The notes under the pieces were generated by a model. It saw nothing but the letters and a program-made list of their open reading frames with translations. It did not search any database and was not told the origin of the DNA. Position numbers and translations under genes: made by a program. Shown here piece after piece: positions 43,452 to 51,740 of a DNA stretch of 64,000 bases (position 1 is its first letter; every line of letters begins with the position of its first letter). This DNA comes from Symbiodinium kawagutii (taxonomy: Eukaryota > Sar > Dinophyceae > Suessiales > Symbiodiniaceae), in contig VSDK01021663.1 of assembly GCA_009767595.1 (NCBI GenBank), positions 1-64,000 of the forward strand, written 5' to 3'.

Positions 43452-45470
43452 ATGGCAAGTCTTACATTAGATGGAGGAACAACGGTAATCGGGACGGAAT
43501 TTTTGAAGTTGGAAATCACGGGAACAACCAAGTTAGCGACAGAGAGTTATGTGACTACTGCAGTTGCTGAAGGTGGAGGTGGTGGTGGTGATTTAACCAA
43601 TTACTATGATAAAACTGAAACTGATAATTTATTACTTAATAAATTGAATAAAGACAATCCCCAAGATATGACAGGCACATTGAGGTTGGGACATATAGCA
43701 GGTAATTCTAAAATTGTATTGAATGCTATCAGTAGTGAAAAAGATTTTTATGTTAATGGTGACGGACAATTCAATGGCAATATGTTAGCGTCATCCATTA
43801 ACAGTAATGGCTACATTCAAGGAGGTAGCCTATTGACAACCGAAATAGACACAGGAGGCAACAACAATCTAGATATACAAAGAAACAACGTTAGTATGAT
43901 TGAATTACAAGATGGTAAAACTATTTTTAAAACGGCGACTGAATGCCAAGACATTTTTCATTGCGACCATTTTGAGAATGAACCCTTATCACCACTCATA
44001 GACCATATTATGAATGAACCTACAGGACAAATAAGGTATTATGTAGGAGACCCAGTAGTTCCAGATACAACAACAAATTTAGTTATGACATTGAAAACAG
44101 ATAAAATTGAAATTAATAAAAACGCTGTTTTAAGTAGTGAATTACAAACAAACACCATAAATAGCAATGGTATTAATGATATTGTATTTAAAAGAAATAA
44201 TATTGATAAACTTAAATTAACTGCTACTGATTTAATAACAGAAGCAAATGTTAATTTAGTTAGCCAAGGTCAAGTTAAATGTGATATTATTAATAGTTAT
44301 GGTGATGATAATTTAAGCATTAGAAGGTATGGCACTGAATACTTATTATTAAATAGTAATCCTGCTCCAATTGCTATACCTTGCGTTCAAGTAGCATCAG
44401 GCGTAGGTTTTACAACTGAAAAATTCTTTGCTAATGAATATAGAAGTAAAGACGATAATGTTAATATTACTTTTTACGGTGGTAATTCTACTGCTACTGG
44501 TAAAGTTAATTATATGACTTATGGAAGAGTTGCTGAAAATTTAACAATACATAGAAATCTTAATGTTGATGATACATATAAATTACAAACATATATAATT
44601 AATTCTAATGGAAATAATAATTTAATAATTCAAAGAAGCGGAGTGAATTATTTAACTTTTCAAAGTGATAGAATTACAATGGCAGATGGTTTTACTTTAT
44701 ACAATGATGTTCTTATAAATAATACTATATCTACCGACCAAATTTTATCTGATAAATTTAGATGCAAAAATATGAATGTTGATGTAAATATTGACGCGGG
44801 TAATTCAACTGAAGATGGAAGAATTACTTATATGGCATTAAGGCGACTGACAGAGGATATAAGAATTTTAAGAAATGTTGCGATTGATAATGGTAAGCAG
44901 ATACAAGCAAATATCTATAATTCTAATGGAGCAAGCGATGTGGTGCTACAACGAAACGATGACCCTTATTTAACTCTATCAGTTGATAATAAAGTCCAAG
45001 TATCCAAAGCATTAACAGTTTTATCTGATGGAGTGCAAATGAAATTAGAAGATGCCAGTGGTGATTATATATCTGTATCATCTGGTAATCATATGGACTG
45101 TTATACTACTGGAGGCGTGCCCCATCGATTTCATTTAAATTATTATTCAAAGGGTGATATTATGTTAGGTAATAATGTTGAAAGTGTTGATTGCTCTATA
45201 AATAAGTTCCCAGTAGCGGGTAAATCACTTGCTGTAAAAGGTTTAATAAATACTGATACAGGTATTGAAACAAATGTCATTGATACAACAGGTGATAATA
45301 ACTTAGTTGTAAAACAAAATGGAACAACAATATTATATTATGATGTTAATGATGTTACATATCCAGACGGATTGTTTAAGTTTGATAAAGATGTAAGTAT
45401 TAACACAGGTAAATACATTCAATGTAATACTATTAAAGCACATATATATTTGATACTCACAATAGTTTAG
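43452..45470 (+). CDS. Fibre-like protein, shaft part (frame broken near 45445)
   Basis: 672 residues to the stop at 45470. The shaft contains at least six degenerate repeats of about 22 residues of the type I-NSNG-(N/D)NL-I-R-(x)n-L (starting near nt 43841, 44153, 44285, 44595, 44913 and 45275), suggesting a trimeric beta-helical fibre. The next frame continues without a stop and carries an S74 domain (45452-45952). The frame change falls in an ATATATAT run at 45442-45449; a two-base gain or one-base loss there would explain it. Markedly AT-rich compared with MCP and polymerase. A TCTAAT box lies 17 nt before the ATG. Probable role: host attachment spike. Whether the break is real, programmed or a sequencing error is open. 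Confidence 0.75.
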   Translation: MASLTLDGGTTVIGTEFLKLEITGTTKLATESYVTTAVAEGGGGGGDLTNYYDKTETDNLLLNKLNKDNPQDMTGTLRLGHIAGNSKIVLNAISSEKDFYVNGDGQFNGNMLASSINSNGYIQGGSLLTTEIDTGGNNNLDIQRNNVSMIELQDGKTIFKTATECQDIFHCDHFENEPLSPLIDHIMNEPTGQIRYYVGDPVVPDTTTNLVMTLKTDKIEINKNAVLSSELQTNTINSNGINDIVFKRNNIDKLKLTATDLITEANVNLVSQGQVKCDIINSYGDDNLSIRRYGTEYLLLNSNPAPIAIPCVQVASGVGFTTEKFFANEYRSKDDNVNITFYGGNSTATGKVNYMTYGRVAENLTIHRNLNVDDTYKLQTYIINSNGNNNLIIQRSGVNYLTFQSDRITMADGFTLYNDVLINNTISTDQILSDKFRCKNMNVDVNIDAGNSTEDGRITYMALRRLTEDIRILRNVAIDNGKQIQANIYNSNGASDVVLQRNDDPYLTLSVDNKVQVSKALTVLSDGVQMKLEDASGDYISVSSGNHMDCYTTGGVPHRFHLNYYSKGDIMLGNNVESVDCSINKFPVAGKSLAVKGLINTDTGIETNVIDTTGDNNLVVKQNGTTILYYDVNDVTYPDGLFKFDKDVSINTGKYIQCNTIKAHIYLILTIV

Positions 45471-45952
45471 AACCAGATGATGTTTCCTTTAGGTATGACG
45501 GCGTCACTTATATGTTTTACGACCAGTCGCTTGCAAATTTTCAAGTTAGAACTGACATTGTAAGCAATCAAAATATTCAATGTGTAGCATTGACTGAAAC
45601 ATCTGATAAAAGGTTCAAAGAGGACATTGACGACTTTCATTCAAATTGTAGTGAGATAATCAAAAAAATTAATGTTAAGAAATTTAAACTAAAAAATGAT
45701 AAGAAAAAGAAAACTAATATCGGTTTTATAGCAGATGAAGTTTTAGAAAATACACCTAATGATATTGAAAACATAGTAGATACTAATAATGATTATTTAA
45801 GTATGAATTATGGGCGTATGTGCTGTTTGTTATGGAAGTGTTGCCAAGAGTTATTAGATAGAGTTGATACATTAGAAAGTGAAGTCGCTGAATTAAAAGA
45901 AAAACCTAAAACTAAAGCTAAGGCTAAGGCTAAGGCTAAAAGTAAGGAATAA
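45452..45952 (+). pseudogene. Fibre C-terminal part: S74 autoprocessing chaperone domain
   Basis: Open in the frame shifted relative to 43452-45470; the first ATG in this frame is 45512. The domain begins at TSDKRFKEDI (Ser codon at 45602), the conserved Ser-Asp-x-Arg start of peptidase S74 domains, followed by IIKKINVKKFKLKN, GFIADEVLENTP and a terminal coiled coil (LLDRVDTLESEVAELKE) with a Lys-Ala repeat tail. S74 domains guide trimer folding and then cut themselves off just before this Ser. Without a joined frame the fibre would lack its folding domain. Confidence 0.75.
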
Positions 45953-45977
45953 AAAATAAATAATATATTATAATAAT

Positions 45978-46214
45978 ATGGGAAGTTATTTTAACAAAGA
46001 AAGTAAAAAAGAAAATGAATTTATCAACAAAATAAAAGAAGTTGATGTGAATGCTAATGAAATCAACAATCATATTTTAGACATTAATCATAAAGTGATG
46101 GTGATGGCAATGAAGGAGATTATTAATGAAGTGGAAGAACTGCAAAGCAAAGACCGTCAAAGACTACACTTTACACAGCCTAAGTTTGATATGTGTAATT
46201 TTTCACTGCTGTGA
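45978..46214 (+). CDS. Small helical protein of unknown function
   Basis: 78 residues (MGSYFNKESKKENEF...). Mostly charged helix (NEINNHILDINHKVMVMAMKEIINEVEEL). It starts 25 bp after the fibre stop without its own TCTAAA box, so it may share the fibre transcript. A strong palindrome follows its stop. Confidence 0.6.
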   Translation: MGSYFNKESKKENEFINKIKEVDVNANEINNHILDINHKVMVMAMKEIINEVEELQSKDRQRLHFTQPKFDMCNFSLL

Positions 46215-46253
46215 TTTGATAATATTATTACGAAATAACATTAATATTATCAA
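46215..46253. terminator. Palindrome between convergent genes
   Basis: TTTGATAATATTA pairs with TAATATTATCAAA around an ACGAAATAACAT-containing loop. It lies between the stop codons of the 45978 gene and the ATPase, so it could end transcription in both directions. Confidence 0.6.
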
Positions 46254-46259
46254 ATAACC

Positions 46260-47096
46260 TTAACGATGTAAATGTCTCTCTTCCGCATCGTAATACTCTT
46301 CTTCTTCTTCTGCGTATTCTTCTTCCTGTTGGTTGTCAATATAGACTTCCTTTTCTAAGCGTATCATAAATATCTTGTTTAAATCGCTCTCTCTCAACTT
46401 GACGAATAGGAATGAATACGCTTGTTCTTCGGTGGCTAACTTGTAGATTTCATACACCGTCTTCTTGTCTATTAGTGCCGACTGCTCTTGGACGAAGGCA
46501 TCAACTTCAGCCATATTCTTTAACTTGAAGATGTATAACGATGAGGTATTCAACCTGACTATCGGGGCTAAGGCGTTGTATTTTTGAGACGCTGTGATTA
46601 CTGATAAACCGAAATGACGAGATTTGGTGTAAAGCCCGTGTAAGATTTTACTGTATCTCATAAACGTTTTGTCTTCAGCGAAGTCGTCAATTATCAGCAG
46701 ACAACTGTAGAGCTTATTCATCTTCATCTTCTTTTGATACTCTATGACTTTGTGCTGTGTGTCTATGATGTGGGCTAAGGCTTCTGGGTTGTATTCGTCG
46801 AATAAGAACTGCTCCTTGTTGTTATCAACCTTCAGTTCCCTCTGGATGTATTTGATGACCTCCCTGTATGCCTCGTCTATGTGCGCGGTGGGACTGACGA
46901 TGTAGATGCGCTCGAAGCAACCCCTGTAGAACTTGAGAACTAGGTTTTGTATCAGTATGCCCTTTCCACCTTGAGAAGCACTGACGATGATGGAGCGAAA
47001 AGGTAGCTTGTCACACTGCGGGTAGGGCGATTGCTTGAACTCGTATTGCTTGACGTTGATAGGCGCGATGGTTGGGGTTTCCAATTTCCTCACCAT
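46260..47096 (-). CDS. Genome-packaging ATPase (FtsK/HerA, A32-like)
   Basis: 278 residues, full length for PLV packaging ATPases. It hydrolyses ATP to pump the genome into capsids. The P-loop region is SIIVSASQGGKGILIQNL (35-52) with Lys45. The Ser/Thr normally after the Lys is Gly46, unusual for the superfamily but embedded in otherwise typical context. FERIYIVSP (61-69) follows as in A32-like enzymes. Walker B is LLIIDDFA (133-140) and the later SVITASQ (165-171) is the sensor-type strand. The C-terminus is acidic (EEEYAEEEEEYYD). A TCTAAA box lies 21 nt before the ATG. Converges with the 45978 gene across a palindrome. Confidence 0.88.
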   Translation of the reverse strand: MVRKLETPTIAPINVKQYEFKQSPYPQCDKLPFRSIIVSASQGGKGILIQNLVLKFYRGCFERIYIVSPTAHIDEAYREVIKYIQRELKVDNNKEQFLFDEYNPEALAHIIDTQHKVIEYQKKMKMNKLYSCLLIIDDFAEDKTFMRYSKILHGLYTKSRHFGLSVITASQKYNALAPIVRLNTSSLYIFKLKNMAEVDAFVQEQSALIDKKTVYEIYKLATEEQAYSFLFVKLRESDLNKIFMIRLEKEVYIDNQQEEEYAEEEEEYYDAEERHLHR

Positions 47097-47117
47097 AAGA
47101 AATATTATTAAATTGAT

Positions 47118-47123
47118 TTAGAA
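47118..47123 (-). promoter_or_regulatory. TCTAAA box, packaging ATPase
   Basis: AATTTCTAAATCAATTTAA on the minus strand; 21 nt before the ATG. Confidence 0.55.
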
Positions 47124-47331
47124 ATTAATTTGTATATATAAATATTGATGACGACACTTACGCGACGCACAGCAAAGAGACAGGCGTAACGGGATAATCA
47201 TCAATCCAGCATACGACTGTTAATTCATCTACCCTGTGAAGCCCAAAAAATCCCCGAGTGCTTTTTCTTTTCGGCGTTTCACCATAGCCAGCGATAGAAG
47301 ATGAAGAATTCAAGAGCTAGACACTAAAAAG

Positions 47332-47369
47332 TCATTATTAGATTGTAAGCGCATACCATCTAATAATGA
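47332..47369. other. 12-bp perfect hairpin
   Basis: TCATTATTAGAT and ATCTAATAATGA flank a 14-nt loop whose GTAAGCGCATAC core is itself nearly palindromic. Candidate terminator, RNA element or protein-binding site. Confidence 0.6.
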
Positions 47370-47419
47370 AATAGTGTTCCAGAAAATCCCTTAAAGAGTA
47401 TTTTTTCCCCAGTGTATAA

Positions 47420-47448
47420 GTTTAAACTACTTAAAGAAAAAACAGCTA
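47420..47448 (+). promoter_or_regulatory. Early-type box before the 47472 zinc-finger gene
   Basis: AGTTTAAACTACTTAAAG, matching the CTTAAA-ACACTTAAAG pattern of the other right-arm genes; about 25-50 nt before the ATG. Confidence 0.55.
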
Positions 47449-47471
47449 TATAAATTATTAAAAGAGTATAA

Positions 47472-47747
47472 ATGGCTTTCAGGAATACTGAAATTGACGA
47501 AAATGGATACGTGATTATCAACCCCTTGATACAGACCAATCTGGAAAAGAAAGCAGACGTCAGCAAATACAACAGGGTCTATCACAGGGAGTATTACAGG
47601 AAGGTCTTGAGCGTCAAGGTCAAGTGTCCCCACTGTGGCTCGATGGTTACCAAGGAAAAACTCAACGAACACCAAAAGAGACCTAAGTGTCTAAGGTTGA
47701 GGGAGACCTACAACCCAGAACCCGAACCCGAAACATTTTTAAACTAA
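47472..47747 (+). CDS. Small single-zinc-finger protein
   Basis: 91 residues. Finger C52-x2-C55-x11-H67-x5-C73 in CPHCGSMVTKEKLNEHQK, preceded by Tyr/Arg-rich sequence (YNRVYHREYYRKV) and ending in a Pro-Glu repeat (NPEPEPETF). It precedes the replication gene by 58 bp and has its own early-type box (47420-47448). Likely a regulatory or DNA-associated factor; no closer assignment. Confidence 0.75.
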   Translation: MAFRNTEIDENGYVIINPLIQTNLEKKADVSKYNRVYHREYYRKVLSVKVKCPHCGSMVTKEKLNEHQKRPKCLRLRETYNPEPEPETFLN

Positions 47748-47752
47748 AGAAA

Positions 47753-47778
47753 TTTCTTAAACCACCTAAAGAGATGCT
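47753..47778 (+). promoter_or_regulatory. Early-type box before the replication gene
   Basis: TTTCTTAAACCACCTAAAG, then an AT-rich stretch to the ATG at 47806. Confidence 0.6.
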
Positions 47779-47805
47779 ATTATAATATAATATAAATATA
47801 TTATA

Positions 47806-50800
47806 ATGTCATCTAAGATTGTCAGGAATAGAGTAGATTACTTAAGGACGCTAAGGAGGGGAGCGAGCGACAGAGTTAAGGACATCGTCCAAGACATCAT
47901 AGACCTTTACCAAGACCGCAAAATCAGCAACTACTCAACCGCAGAAAAACTCATCAAGCAACTTAAAAGCGACAACAAGAGAACCGTGACATTTGCAATC
48001 AAGAGGTTCGAAAAGAACATTGACAAATGGAGAGGCAACGAGGAACTCAGGGAAAGAATGAAAGCGAACGTCAAGAAGCACTACGCCATCAACTTCATCA
48101 CCTTTGCATTAGCAGGGGAAGACAAGAGGGGCAACGGCTTCTGGGACGAACAGGGATACAAACACAAACTTTTGATACCCGAAAAACAAATCATAATCAA
48201 GACCAGCGACAGCAACGCACCCAGAGATTTGGTTAATAGCTACCTCATCCACAACCAATACGACGACTACATCAAGGCTCTCAACTTCAGGCTCAAGCAA
48301 AAGAACATCAGCAAGGAAGAGCACAAGAACAGAGCAAACTTTGAGGCATACAAGGCAGAGAGAGGCATCCCCGACGAACCCAGAAAGAGAAGAAGACTGA
48401 CAGAGAAATCAGCGCCCCCAGCCAAGATGGTCTTTGACAGCGACAGGTTGAAAACGACTTTGAAGACATTAGTGAGCTCAGACAAGCTATTTAGAAGTAA
48501 CTTTCCACAACTAGAGCAATACGCAAGTGCAATCAAGATTTTGAGCGTTAAAGAGGTTGAAAGACCCAGAGGGCAACAATGGAGAGAAGAAGCAGAGCAG
48601 GACTTAAGAGACGCAGACCAGATAAGTATGTTCCACAGAAACATCACAACAAAGCTAGACATCAACAGCCAAGACTTCGCCGAAGCAATCAGGAACAAAA
48701 AGCACACAGAAGGAGAGTGTTGGTTCAACGCGTTGATAGACCACTACGAGAACACACTGATGAGTTCCAAGAAGTGGGAGAGCAAGAGAATGACGAAGCA
48801 GAAGATGCTAGAACTGATAAACAAGACAGATGAAGAATTCTTCAGGGATGGGGCTTCGGTGAATGATATGAAAACCATCTTCGAACACTTCAAGATACCA
48901 GCGAGGATTTACAAGATGGCGGGGTCAATCGTCTATAAATACGACCCAGAGGTTAAGAACAAGAACGTCCCAGCATTCTACGGCGTCATCAAGGACAAGC
49001 ACATCTACACGATGAATAACGACATTATGAGCCTATCCCAAAAGAATTTGACAGAAGACAGAGTGATGGCGCAGAAAGCGTCCCCCCACTTTAATCTCAG
49101 TAAGAGAGAGAAACCCGTTGAATTCATTTCCTTCAGTAGCACCAACGACATCTTAAACATTTTGAAGGAGAACGAACAGAGAGAGAAGGAAGACAAGGAA
49201 AAGGAATTCAACCTTTTTTGTCCCGATGTTTTCGACCTAAACGAGGTCTATTGCGACTTCAAGAAAGCGGGATATTCCCCGAAAATATTCTGTCATATGG
49301 GTAACATCACCGCAATGAAGATGGAGTTTAACGGGGTGATTTTCAACCTTCGTCACAGGCAACTCATTGCAGGAGACGCCGTTGATACTTACGCCACCAT
49401 TGACAATGTGAAGATGTTTAACCGTATGAACTCGGCGATGTTTAAGTTCAACAAAGACCTATTCAATCCTTCCCACAAGTCTTTTTACAACGACGACGAT
49501 GTTAAAATACTTGACGCGATGAGAACCATTGTTCCAAACGGAGTTCTCAAGGAATACAAGAAGGACAACCTGATGAAAACGGATTTGATTGAAATTGACC
49601 TTAGGAAGGCCTTCACTTACGCTTTCATCAGTATGCGCCACATCCCAGTCTTCAGCGAGTTTGATGTCTGGAGGCACTACGACAGTAGCAAGCACGACAT
49701 AAACAAGTTGAACAATTTGACCCTATACTTCGTCAGGAGCAAGAAGCGCAATCTCTTTTTCAACAAAATCTACTCTTTGGTCTATGGCAAGTTTTTGAAG
49801 CAGTTGAACCTAAAGGATGTTGAAATCGTTTGTTACAAAGTCCCTTCCAACATTTACAAAGTCGATTACCGAAAACTAGTGAATGAACTCTGGGAAGGCG
49901 ACATCAGCGACGACGAACATTTAGACAAATCAGTCAAGAAACTCGTTGGCAACATTATAGAGGCTTTCTGGTATCAGGAGCAGTATGGGGGACAAATCAA
50001 CACCATCACAGATAATGACAAAGATGGCAACCCAAGCAACACCTACTACTGTTTAAACATCGTTGATGAAGCGACTTTGGTTGATGGCTACCGGTATGTC
50101 AAGGAGTTGCTGTTGCAACACCACAATCACAAGATGTTTTCTGCTTATGTCACCTTGTTGCAGAACAAAATCAATGTCTATTCGGTGAAGACCGACGCTT
50201 TTGTCATCAGCAAGGCGGATTTGGATAAGACCAAGACATTACTCAACTTCGGGGAGAGCTTCGGGGATTGGAGAAGCGTGGATGAGTTCAATCTGTCTTT
50301 TAAAAACTATGTCGTCCAACCCAACAAGATGATTGAAGTTGTCGAGCCTTCGTGCGAGACATTGACGGTTGAAGACGAGTGGAACACCAAACAAATCATC
50401 GAAGACCACATCTTACCTAATAAGAGGTTGATGATTAGGGGCGATGTCGCTGGCACTGGTAAGTCGTTCATCTGCAAGAGTATGGTTGATATGGGTTATA
50501 AGGTTCTCTTCGTAGTCCATAGCAACGAGCTGGGGCAACAGTGCGGTTGCGAATGGGTGACGATAAACAAGTTTTTTGGTATTGCATTTGGTGATGAAAG
50601 GTTAGAACCTTTTGACAGTTCGGGTTATGACGTAATTGTTTTTGATGAGATTTACTTCCATAATGTCAGTAAGTGGGCTATGATATGGGACTTTGAGAAG
50701 AAGAACCCCGATAAGATTATCCTAGCCACTGGTGACACCAACCAACTTAAATCCCCCGAGCACATCAGTAATGTCGTTCCCTTTGAGGAGTATGCCAACC

Positions 50801-51714
50801 ACTGCATTGACCTAATCTTTAAGAAGAACATTATGTTATACGAGTGTAAGAGGGTAAAAACGGTTGAGGACAGACATAAGATTAAGGATGTGAAGCGTTT
50901 GACCTACGAAGGGTTGCCCTTTAAGAACCTCATTGACCGCCACTTCGGTTGGACTGAGGAGATACTGATGACCGACAACAGCATCGCCTACACCAACCGC
51001 ACGTGCAGGGTCGTGTCTAAGAGGGTAAGGGAGATGAAGGGGATTAAAGAGGAGTATGTGGTCGGGGAGGAATTGATATGCAGGAAGTATATGAAGGTGA
51101 AGGGTAAGAAATTGAATGTGAATTATAAGTATGAGGTTATGGAGGTCGGGGACAAGGAGGTTATGTTGAGGCACACGGCGACAGACCATAAGGTGAGTAT
51201 AAACATTGATGTCGTTCGGAAGAACTTCATATATGCCTACTGTTACACCGCCCATTCTAAACAGGGATGTTCGGTTGATGGGGAGGTCGTCATTTACGAC
51301 TGGAACCACAGGTATGCCGATAAGAACTGGTTCTGGACGGCGGTGACGAGGGCTAGGGACTTTAGCAAGGTAAAGTTTTTTAAATACGATGATGACGATG
51401 ATAAGAACGAGATTGAGAGGACGATGGAAACAGAATACTTTAACAACAAGGTTCTCAACTACAAACAGCAAGACATCAAGGCCAATAGAGAAACAGTGAG
51501 CGAAGAATACATAGATGCAAAGTTTTTGTCAGACCTTATCAACACCCCTTGCGAGTGTTGCGGTGACGTTTTGACGCTGGAGGTTGATAAGGGGAAAGTG
51601 TCGTCTAACATAACGGCGCAGAGGATTAACAACGAGGTCGGGCACTTCAAGAGCAACTGCAAGGGGTTATGCGACTGGTGCAACAAGGGACTGAGCGACA
51701 AGAATACAATTTAA
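47806..51714 (+). CDS. Replication polyprotein: PolB-like palm, SF1 helicase, HNH-like zinc module
   Basis: 1302 residues, the largest gene. Helicase motifs are clear: Walker A GDVAGTGKS (879-887), Walker B VIVFDEI (943-949), motif III GDTNQL (976-981), AHSKQG (1149-1154) and TAVTRARD (1178-1185), i.e. superfamily 1, RecD/Pif1-like. Upstream, DLIEIDLRKAFTYAF (593-607, Asp598) and YSVKTDAFVI (792-801, Asp797) resemble motifs A and C of a protein-primed PolB palm; this is less certain. A segment around EGECWFNAL (Cys305) and KDKHIYTMN (His399) resembles an OTU-like cysteine protease fold; tentative. The C-terminus has CECC (1249-1252), QRINNEVGH (1272-1280) and C1289-x2-C1292-N, resembling HNH/zinc domains of algal viruses. 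It would copy the viral genome. An early-type box precedes it; starts at the first ATG after the box. Confidence 0.85.
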   Translation: MSSKIVRNRVDYLRTLRRGASDRVKDIVQDIIDLYQDRKISNYSTAEKLIKQLKSDNKRTVTFAIKRFEKNIDKWRGNEELRERMKANVKKHYAINFITFALAGEDKRGNGFWDEQGYKHKLLIPEKQIIIKTSDSNAPRDLVNSYLIHNQYDDYIKALNFRLKQKNISKEEHKNRANFEAYKAERGIPDEPRKRRRLTEKSAPPAKMVFDSDRLKTTLKTLVSSDKLFRSNFPQLEQYASAIKILSVKEVERPRGQQWREEAEQDLRDADQISMFHRNITTKLDINSQDFAEAIRNKKHTEGECWFNALIDHYENTLMSSKKWESKRMTKQKMLELINKTDEEFFRDGASVNDMKTIFEHFKIPARIYKMAGSIVYKYDPEVKNKNVPAFYGVIKDKHIYTMNNDIMSLSQKNLTEDRVMAQKASPHFNLSKREKPVEFISFSSTNDILNILKENEQREKEDKEKEFNLFCPDVFDLNEVYCDFKKAGYSPKIFCHMGNITAMKMEFNGVIFNLRHRQLIAGDAVDTYATIDNVKMFNRMNSAMFKFNKDLFNPSHKSFYNDDDVKILDAMRTIVPNGVLKEYKKDNLMKTDLIEIDLRKAFTYAFISMRHIPVFSEFDVWRHYDSSKHDINKLNNLTLYFVRSKKRNLFFNKIYSLVYGKFLKQLNLKDVEIVCYKVPSNIYKVDYRKLVNELWEGDISDDEHLDKSVKKLVGNIIEAFWYQEQYGGQINTITDNDKDGNPSNTYYCLNIVDEATLVDGYRYVKELLLQHHNHKMFSAYVTLLQNKINVYSVKTDAFVISKADLDKTKTLLNFGESFGDWRSVDEFNLSFKNYVVQPNKMIEVVEPSCETLTVEDEWNTKQIIEDHILPNKRLMIRGDVAGTGKSFICKSMVDMGYKVLFVVHSNELGQQCGCEWVTINKFFGIAFGDERLEPFDSSGYDVIVFDEIYFHNVSKWAMIWDFEKKNPDKIILATGDTNQLKSPEHISNVVPFEEYANHCIDLIFKKNIMLYECKRVKTVEDRHKIKDVKRLTYEGLPFKNLIDRHFGWTEEILMTDNSIAYTNRTCRVVSKRVREMKGIKEEYVVGEELICRKYMKVKGKKLNVNYKYEVMEVGDKEVMLRHTATDHKVSINIDVVRKNFIYAYCYTAHSKQGCSVDGEVVIYDWNHRYADKNWFWTAVTRARDFSKVKFFKYDDDDDKNEIERTMETEYFNNKVLNYKQQDIKANRETVSEEYIDAKFLSDLINTPCECCGDVLTLEVDKGKVSSNITAQRINNEVGHFKSNCKGLCDWCNKGLSDKNTI

Positions 51715-51740
51715 TATATTAATAAATCTATGGTGTTAAT

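Larger units (their letters stand above)
47097..47471. other. Intergenic region with strong hairpin; possible RNA or origin
   Basis: About 375 bp without a credible frame, in an otherwise compact element. It contains non-AT-rich sequence (47150-47330), a 12-bp perfect stem (47332-47343 with 47358-47369; TCATTATTAGAT), and then the upstream box of the 47472 gene. No tRNA or known RNA fold was recognised on either strand. Confidence 0.5.

Noticed and set aside
50836-51471. 211-codon minus-strand frame
   Set aside because: Antisense shadow of the helicase domain.
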